From positions 1-64,000 of the forward strand of contig NZ_JXJT01000004.1 in the NCBI RefSeq assembly GCF_002441885.1: DNA of 64,000 nt, read 5' to 3'. The notes beneath the pieces are model-generated. The model had not been told where the DNA came from. It did not search any database and saw only the letters and a program-made list of their open reading frames with translations. This DNA is from Pseudolactococcus chungangensis CAU 28 = DSM 22330 (GTDB lineage: Bacteria > Bacillota > Bacilli > Lactobacillales > Streptococcaceae). The position numbers and the translations under genes are program-made. Every line of letters begins with the position of its first letter. The stretch's first letter is position 1. Below, piece after piece: positions 58,616-64,000 of the stretch.

Positions 58616-58649
58616 AGCAATTTCGATAACAGTCGAAATTGCTTTTTTA
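58616..58649 (+). terminator. Terminator after the small ORF
   Basis: An 11-bp perfect stem (AGCAATTTCGA/TCGAAATTGCT) with a 6-nt loop and T run. Confidence 0.85.
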
Positions 58650-58726
58650 TAGAGATGAAAAAGTCAGAAACAATATGATCCTGACACATTATTTATTCCG
58701 ATTTTTCAATAGATACCATCTTATGT

Positions 58727-59065
58727 GTGATTATATTCGTTTTTGTGTTATTACTGAGTTTATCATCAGCTACAGGATTTACAATCAATCTTATTATTTT
58801 GGTAATTTGTTTTGGTGGTGTCATGGGGGTTTATCCGCCACTTGTAATGGAAAACTATGGCCCAATCAACCAAGGTGTCAACTATGGTATTGTCTTTTGT
58901 GATTATTCTGTTGCGGCTTTCTTCGCCCCTAAATTTCTGTCAGTATTGTCAAAAGTAACCAAAGGGGATTTTTCAAAAGCCTTTTATGTTGCAATAGCAG
59001 TTGCTGTGTTTGGCTTGATTTTAAATTTTGTTTATCAAAAAGTGAAAGGTGCGGATCAAAACTAA
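58727..59065 (+). pseudogene. C-terminal fragment of an MFS (oxalate/formate-type) transporter
   Basis: About 112 codons that encode only the last three or four membrane helices of a major-facilitator transporter. The block MGVYPPLVMENYGPINQGVNYG resembles the second half of OFA-family antiporters. A full protein has about 400 aa, so two-thirds are missing. No ribosome binding site fits the apparent start, and a terminator-bounded small gene lies directly upstream. It is best read as a remnant of deletion. Confidence 0.78.
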
Positions 59066-59097
59066 GGCCGTACACGCTAATCGTTTAATCACATGAT

Positions 59098-59153
59098 AAG
59101 ATGCTGTGAATTAAGGTGATCGTAATAGCCTCAATTCACAACATCTTATTTTT
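59098..59153 (+). terminator. Large hairpin terminator
   Basis: AAGATGCTGTGAATT (59098-59112) pairs with AATTCACAACATCTT (59133-59147), with one mismatch, followed by T residues. Confidence 0.75.
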
Positions 59154-59249
59154 CTGACTTAAAAAACAGGATAGGCTAGCTAAACCTATTATTTCTGTTA
59201 TAATAGAAAAGATAGTCGCGTTGTAGACTTTTAATAAAGGAGAAATAAA

Positions 59250-59387
59250 GTGAATCAAACAACCAAAGAAAAGATGTTAGAAATCATCAAAAAGAAACAA
59301 GCCGGTGGTGGTCGTTCTAGTCAAGAAACGCCTACCAAGAATGACCGAAAACACATGCGAAAAGGACCGAAAATCTACAATAAATAA
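59250..59387 (+). CDS. Small basic protein
   Basis: A 45-aa, very basic, Gly/Ser-containing product (KKKQAGGGRSS in the middle, HMRKGPKIYNK at the end). The GTG start has AAAGGAG 8 nt upstream, a strong ribosome binding site. It lies 31 nt before the glutathione transferase-like gene and is probably co-transcribed with it. The charge suggests a nucleic-acid contact, but function is unknown. Confidence 0.6.
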   Translation: MNQTTKEKMLEIIKKKQAGGGRSSQETPTKNDRKHMRKGPKIYNK

Positions 59388-59418
59388 GAAATAAGCAATA
59401 ACTAGGAGGAAAGTAAAA

Positions 59419-60300
59419 GTGGGAGAAGAGATGACAAAAACACCAGTACCACATTTTGCAGGTATACTAGGCAGTGCTGCCTATCCAATAGAAGCAGGAC
59501 GATATCGCTTAATTTGGAGCGAAATTTGTCCTTGGAGTCAGCGTATCGCGATTCTTCGTCGTTTGTTGGGTCTAGAGGATATCATCAGCGAGGGCAAAGT
59601 CAATCCAGTTATTACTGAACAAGGGTGGCAGTTTTCATTAGACGAAGGTCAACGTGACCCAGTTTTAGATATCGATTATCTCATGGTAATTTATAAGCAA
59701 ACTGATGTGAATTATCTAGGTCGTGCCACGATTCCCGTCATTGTTGAAGTGACAACGAAAAAAATTGTCAACAATGAGTCGCAAGAAATCATGCTACAGC
59801 TCGAAACCAACTTTTCTGATTTCGTTAAATCAGATGCACCAGACCTCTATCCCAAAAATCTTCGTGCTGATATAGATGCCTTGAACGCTATTTTACTCGA
59901 AGAAATCAACCAAGGTGTCTATAAGATGAAAAACGCTAAAACTCAAGTTGACTACGAAAAATATTTCAGCATTTTTTTCAATCGACTTGATGAACTAGAT
60001 GTTCGCTTAGCAGACCGTCGTTTTCTTTTCGGTGAGCAATTGACGGACAGCGATATTCGTCTGTATGTTAGTTTAGCACGACTTGATGTAGCCTACTATT
60101 CGACCTTCCGTGCTAACCGCAATCGCTTGACAGATTTTCCAAACCTCTGGCGCTATGCAAAAGAACTTTATCAAATCCCTGCTTTTCGAGAGACGACAAA
60201 CTTTGATGCCATCAAAAAAGGATTTGCCTTAAATAACTTAGAGGGGAATCCTAACCATATTATCCCCTTGGGTCCTGATACAAGTATTTGGAACAAATAA
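59419..60300 (+). CDS. Xi-class glutathione transferase (glutathionyl-hydroquinone reductase-like)
   Basis: A 293-aa protein with an N-terminal thioredoxin-fold containing the Xi-class motif CPWSQR (Cys37) and a C-terminal all-helical GST domain (about 150-290). Xi-class enzymes use a catalytic Cys to remove glutathione from glutathionyl-hydroquinones. AGGAGG lies 9 nt before GTG 59419, so that start is preferred to ATG 59431. The closing hairpin lies at 60303. Whether this organism makes glutathione or imports it is not visible here. Confidence 0.85.
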   Translation: MGEEMTKTPVPHFAGILGSAAYPIEAGRYRLIWSEICPWSQRIAILRRLLGLEDIISEGKVNPVITEQGWQFSLDEGQRDPVLDIDYLMVIYKQTDVNYLGRATIPVIVEVTTKKIVNNESQEIMLQLETNFSDFVKSDAPDLYPKNLRADIDALNAILLEEINQGVYKMKNAKTQVDYEKYFSIFFNRLDELDVRLADRRFLFGEQLTDSDIRLYVSLARLDVAYYSTFRANRNRLTDFPNLWRYAKELYQIPAFRETTNFDAIKKGFALNNLEGNPNHIIPLGPDTSIWNK

Positions 60301-60302
60301 TT

Positions 60303-60343
60303 AAAAAATCTTCAATCTTTTTATCAAGACTGAAGATTTTTCT
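60303..60343. terminator. Bidirectional terminator between the GST and nrdF genes
   Basis: AAAATCTTCA pairs with TGAAGATTTT, with A and T runs outside. The two flanking genes converge here. Confidence 0.85.
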
Positions 60344-60348
60344 ATGTT

Positions 60349-61311
60349 TTAATCAAAGACATAATCGTCATCACTCATGGCTTCGACTTGACCAAGCAGG
60401 TAACCATTACCAACTTGTGAGAAGAAGTCGTGGTTAACGGTACCAGTTGAGAGCCCATTCATGACGATTGGGTTGACGTCTGACGCATTGTCAGGGAACA
60501 AGGGATCGAACCCAAGGTTCATCAAAGCTTTGTTGGCATTATAACGCAAGAAGGTCTTAACTTCTTCAGACCAGCCTAGAACGCCATAGAGGTCATCTGT
60601 ATAGATTTCTTCGTTGGCATAGAGGTCATACAAAAGTTCGTAAGCCCAAGTTTTGAGTTTTTCCTGTTCGTCGCTAGAGAGCTCGTCATAGCCAAGTTGG
60701 AATTTATAGCCAATATAGGTACCATGAACTGACTCATCGCGGATGATTAATTTGATAATTTCTGCAACATTGGCTAATTTATTATTGCCCAAATAATACA
60801 AAGGGGTGTAGAAACCACTGTAAAAAAGGAATGTTTCAAGAAAAACTGATGCGACTTTCTTTTCAAGTGGTGTACCATTTTTATAAATACTGTTGACTTT
60901 TTGTGCCTTGTATTGCAGATTTTCGTTGGTATCAATCCAAGAGAAAATCTCGTCAATCTCAGTCTTGGTATTGAGCGTTGAGAAAATAGAAGAGTAGGAC
61001 TTAGCATGAACTGATTCCATGAATTGAATGTTGTTTAGGACAGCCTCTTCATGTTGCGTCCGCGCATCAGCGCGTAGAGAGTCCATACCTGTATCAGATT
61101 GGACTGTATCTAATAGCGTCAGGCCACCAAATACATGGCTGACCAAGTGGCGTTCAACGTCAGACAGACCACGCCAGTCGTCTAAGTCGTTTGAAAGTGG
61201 GATACGCGTATCTAACCAGAATTGTTCAGTTAATTTTTCCCAAGTTGATTTATCAATTAAGTCTTCGATATTATTCCAGTTGATAGCTTTGGTAAAGTTT
61301 GGATTTATCAT
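60349..61311 (-). CDS. nrdF: Ribonucleotide reductase class Ib, small subunit
   Basis: Beta subunit that houses the dimanganese/tyrosyl radical. Metal-ligand blocks are seen: DTVQSDTGMDSL (about 68), EEAVLNNIQFMESVHAKSYS (about 88), the FLETFLFYSGF helix (about 157) and RDESVHGTYIG (about 190). At 320 aa it is complete. It is the last gene of nrdHIEF, separated from nrdE by 116 bp that contain a hairpin. Confidence 0.96.
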   Translation of the reverse strand: MINPNFTKAINWNNIEDLIDKSTWEKLTEQFWLDTRIPLSNDLDDWRGLSDVERHLVSHVFGGLTLLDTVQSDTGMDSLRADARTQHEEAVLNNIQFMESVHAKSYSSIFSTLNTKTEIDEIFSWIDTNENLQYKAQKVNSIYKNGTPLEKKVASVFLETFLFYSGFYTPLYYLGNNKLANVAEIIKLIIRDESVHGTYIGYKFQLGYDELSSDEQEKLKTWAYELLYDLYANEEIYTDDLYGVLGWSEEVKTFLRYNANKALMNLGFDPLFPDNASDVNPIVMNGLSTGTVNHDFFSQVGNGYLLGQVEAMSDDDYVFD

Positions 61312-61379
61312 TCTTTTTTCCGTTTCTAATCAAATCACGTCCCTAGTTGGACAATAATTCTATTTTAAAGATCAACGCG

Positions 61380-61415
61380 ATAAGCAGACTACACGATATG
61401 CGGCAGTCTGCTTAT
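61380..61415 (-). other. Hairpin between nrdE and nrdF
   Basis: An 11-bp perfect stem (ATAAGCAGACT/AGTCTGCTTAT) with a 14-nt loop and no T run on the minus strand. It could stabilise the nrdHIE message or reduce nrdF transcription. Confidence 0.55.
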
Positions 61416-61427
61416 TGATGATGGTCA

Positions 61428-63581
61428 TTAAATCACGCAAGATTCACATTGGTTGGCACCAACTTCATCACCGTTGTCGGTAAATGTGCGGATGTAGTAA
61501 ATTGATTTAACACCTTTGTGGTGGGCATAGTTACGTAAGATATTCAGGTCACGCGTTGTTTGCTTGGTATCTGTTTTCCATTCGTAAAGGCCGACAGGCA
61601 TTTCGCTACGTAAGAACAAGGTCATTGACAAGCCTTGGTCAACGTGTTTCGTCGCTGCAGCATAGACATCAATCACACGACGCATATCCATATCGTAAGC
61701 ACTTGTATAGTAAGGAATCGTATCAGTCGCTAAATCGCGTGCTGGATAGTAGATTTTACCTGTTTTCTTTTCTTGACGTTCTTCGATACGTTGGGTAATG
61801 GGGTGAATACTTGCAGAAACGTCGTTGATATATGAAATCGAACCATTTGGCGCCACTGCTAGACGGTTTTGGTGGTAAAGACCGTGTGTCATGACATTTT
61901 GACGCAGTTCACGCCAGTCGTCAGCAGTTGGAATGTGGATGCCTTCAAATAAAGTAGACACTTTATCTGAAAGGTGTTTGTCTTCGATATATTGGTCGAA
62001 ATAAGTGCCGTCAGCATAGGCTGATTTGTCGAAATCATCAAAAGTTTGACCAGTTTTGCGAGCAAAATTCATAGATGATTTTAGCGTGTAGAAATTCAAC
62101 AGCATAAAATAAATATCTGTGAATTCAATTGACTCAGGTGAGCCATAAACCATATGGTGTTTAGCGAAATATGAGTGAAGGCCCATTGCCCCAAGACCGA
62201 TCGTATGGGCTTTTTTATTGCCGTTTTTAATCGTTGGGACAGCATCGATATCTGAATGATCCGTAACAAACGTTAGCGCTTTAACCATGCTATCAATTGA
62301 TTTTTCGAAGTTAGGAGATTGCATCAGATTGACAACGTTAGTCGAGCCGAGGTTACATGAAATATCAGTACCTAAAGTTTTATAAGTTTGGTCTTCATTA
62401 AGTTCTGAGGCTGTTTGCACTTGTAAGATTTCTGAACACAAATTACTCATGACAATCTTACCGTGGATTGGGTTGGCTTTATTGGCAACATCAATGTTAA
62501 TGATATATGGATAACCAGATTCTTGTTGTAATTTAGCAATTTCTTGTTCTAAATCACGAGCACGAATACGATATTTTTTGATGTTATGATTGGCAAGGAG
62601 ATTATCGTATTCTGCAGTAATATCAATATAGCTGAAAGGTTTACCATAGATACGCTCAACGTCATAAGGACTAAACAGGAACATATCCGCATTTTCACGT
62701 ACAAGTTCATAATATTTATCTGGAACTGTTACACCTAGTGACAAAGTTTTCACACGGATTTTTTCATCGGCATTTTCTTTTTTAGTTGACAAAAAGGCCA
62801 TAATATCCGGATGGAAAACGCTGAGATAAGTCACACCAGCCCCTTGACGTTGCCCAAGTTGATTAGAGTAGGAGAAGCTATCCTCGTAAAGTTTCATGAC
62901 AGGAACAACACCACTAGCAGCATTTTCAATGCCTTTAATCGGTGCACCAGCCTCGCGGAGGTTAGAAAGGTTAATTCCAACACCGCCACCAATACGAGAG
63001 AGTTGCAGGGCTGAATTGACTGAACGACCAATACTGTTCATATCGTCAGTTGCTTGAATCAAGAAACATGATACAAGCTCGCCACGACGCGAACGACCAG
63101 CATTTAAAAAGCTTGGTGTCGCCGGTTGATAACGTTGGTGAATCAGCTCATCAGCTAGTGATTGCGCTAATTCGATATCACCATCTGCAAAATATAGCGC
63201 ATTCATCAAAATACGATCTTCGATATTTTCTAGATAGAATTCACCATCATTCGTTTTCAGGGCATATTGTTGATAAAATTTATAGGCAGCCATGAATGAT
63301 TTGAATTGAAAATTTTGCGCATAGAGCCAGTCGGACAGCTCAGTGATAAAATCAATCGAGTATTTTTTGATAAAGTCTGATTCGATATAATCATGTTCTA
63401 ATAAATAGGTGATTTTTTCTGCAACTGTTGGAAAGGTTTTGAGATTAGGTCGCACATTTTCTTCGAAAAAGGCAAGTAGAGCCTCGTGATCCTTGTGCAA
63501 AGGGATTTGACCATTGACAGGGATATTGATTTCATTATTTAAACGGAAATATGACACATTTTCCAAAGTTTTTAAAGACAT
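61428..63581 (-). CDS. nrdE: Ribonucleotide reductase class Ib, large subunit
   Basis: Catalytic alpha subunit (717 aa). Active-site features are visible: the N-terminal cysteine in LVSCFL (about 170), the NLCSEI block with the catalytic Cys (about 380), and the C-terminal Cys pair ESCVI that is re-reduced by NrdH. It lacks an N-terminal ATP cone, as expected for class Ib. It starts 3 nt after nrdI. Confidence 0.97.
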   Translation of the reverse strand: MSLKTLENVSYFRLNNEINIPVNGQIPLHKDHEALLAFFEENVRPNLKTFPTVAEKITYLLEHDYIESDFIKKYSIDFITELSDWLYAQNFQFKSFMAAYKFYQQYALKTNDGEFYLENIEDRILMNALYFADGDIELAQSLADELIHQRYQPATPSFLNAGRSRRGELVSCFLIQATDDMNSIGRSVNSALQLSRIGGGVGINLSNLREAGAPIKGIENAASGVVPVMKLYEDSFSYSNQLGQRQGAGVTYLSVFHPDIMAFLSTKKENADEKIRVKTLSLGVTVPDKYYELVRENADMFLFSPYDVERIYGKPFSYIDITAEYDNLLANHNIKKYRIRARDLEQEIAKLQQESGYPYIINIDVANKANPIHGKIVMSNLCSEILQVQTASELNEDQTYKTLGTDISCNLGSTNVVNLMQSPNFEKSIDSMVKALTFVTDHSDIDAVPTIKNGNKKAHTIGLGAMGLHSYFAKHHMVYGSPESIEFTDIYFMLLNFYTLKSSMNFARKTGQTFDDFDKSAYADGTYFDQYIEDKHLSDKVSTLFEGIHIPTADDWRELRQNVMTHGLYHQNRLAVAPNGSISYINDVSASIHPITQRIEERQEKKTGKIYYPARDLATDTIPYYTSAYDMDMRRVIDVYAAATKHVDQGLSMTLFLRSEMPVGLYEWKTDTKQTTRDLNILRNYAHHKGVKSIYYIRTFTDNGDEVGANQCESCVI

Positions 63582-63584
63582 AGG

Positions 63585-63941
63585 TTAATAGCTTTCTAAG
63601 ATAGAGTTAACAGCAGTGACATCTTCATCAGTTCCATTGAACTCAAAATCATATAAAATCGGCACGTTAAACTCGGCCGATAAATCTTTAGCAGAATAAA
63701 TATAAAGCTCAGCAAAATTGCGATTACCACTGGCGATAATTCCTTGGCAATTAGATGCATTTTCTACCATAAAATCCCAAACCTCTTGAAGGATTTCCTT
63801 CTCGTAAGTTGGGATGATTAAAATAAATGGTTCAGATAAAATGAGCGTATCAGTGACTGCGACAGCCTGGTCATCAGCTAGAGTCAGCTTTTTTACGAAA
63901 CGACTAACTTGTCTCGTCACGCTATAATAGGCAATTTTCAT
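63585..63941 (-). CDS. nrdI: NrdI flavodoxin-like protein
   Basis: A 118-aa flavodoxin-like protein that supplies oxidant for the manganese cofactor of NrdF. The N-terminal strand and loop (AYYSVTRQVSRFVKKL) and the loop GIIASGNRNFAELY are typical. Its ATG overlaps the nrdH stop (ATGA) and nrdE follows immediately. Confidence 0.92.
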   Translation of the reverse strand: MKIAYYSVTRQVSRFVKKLTLADDQAVAVTDTLILSEPFILIIPTYEKEILQEVWDFMVENASNCQGIIASGNRNFAELYIYSAKDLSAEFNVPILYDFEFNGTDEDVTAVNSILESY

Positions 63942-64000
63942 ATCAATTTCGCTAATTCAGTAGGACGGAATCCTGAGAATGACACCTCATCTTTAACGAT
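63938..64000 (-). CDS. nrdH: NrdH glutaredoxin-like protein, C-terminal end
   Basis: Twenty codons at the window edge encode IVKDEVSFSGFRPTELAKLI, with the SGFRP motif that ends NrdH proteins. The rest of the gene lies outside the window. It is the electron donor for the NrdEF reductase. Confidence 0.85.
   Translation of the reverse strand: MVKDEVSFSGFRPTELAKLI

Overview
The window looks like a chromosomal segment of a low-GC Gram-positive coccus of the Streptococcaceae, most likely Lactococcus or the Pseudolactococcus (L. piscium/raffinolactis) branch. This rests on gene order: dfrA-small ORF-clpX-ysxC, murB joined to potABCD, gpsA-galU, pfkA-pyk and dltXABCD are all present. The species call is inference. 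No rRNA, tRNA, CRISPR array, intact IS element or prophage is visible.

Layout. 1-6.4 kb: the end of a class C (pilus-type) sortase cut by the window edge, then lspA, rluD and guaA, then a decayed stretch with an intact antitoxin beside a Fic toxin gene carrying two in-frame stops, and a wrecked class A sortase. 6.4-14.7 kb: a fructan-dianhydride catabolic cluster consisting of a divergent LacI regulator, an ABC importer (binding lipoprotein and two permeases, no ATPase), a GH91 enzyme without a signal peptide, a GH32 fructosidase and a ROK fructokinase. 15-22.7 kb: structured intergenic DNA, class III fbp, a 5'-truncated transketolase fragment, purH, sucrose phosphorylase and galE. 22.9-25.3 kb: an ABC-2 efflux pump with a MarR regulator and three copies of a palindrome. 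25.3-29.9 kb: dltD-C-B-A-X on the minus strand. 30.2-35 kb, minus strand: rsmG, a polyprenyl synthase/Gx transporter/NusG-II trio resembling dmkB-eetB-eetA of flavin-based extracellular electron transfer, then galU and gpsA. 35-43 kb: xpaC-telA, nagA, pfkA-pyk without ldh, an alpha-carbonic anhydrase lipoprotein and a Gtf3-like glycosyltransferase. 43-49 kb: dfrA, a small membrane ORF, clpX, ysxC, hom-thrB and rarD. 49-56.7 kb: murB-potA, an extra membrane protein, potB-potC, a TPM/LemA pair, potD and a helix-hairpin-helix protein. 56.7-64 kb: an rRNA uracil methyltransferase, small ORFs, a transporter remnant, a Xi-class GST and the nrdHIEF operon (minus strand, nrdH cut by the edge).

The most distinctive system is the GH91 cluster. 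GH91 enzymes are best known as secreted inulin fructotransferases that make difructose anhydrides (DFA). Here the enzyme looks cytoplasmic and sits behind an importer, which fits a DFA-III hydrolase: import of the dianhydride, opening to inulobiose, GH32 cleavage to fructose, and phosphorylation by the ROK kinase. The nearby fbp and sucrose phosphorylase also act on fructose or sucrose. A second genome-scale signal is a set of four genes whose ATG lies exactly 6 nt after an extended -10 box (TGA-TAWAAT-N6-ATG), which predicts leaderless mRNAs.
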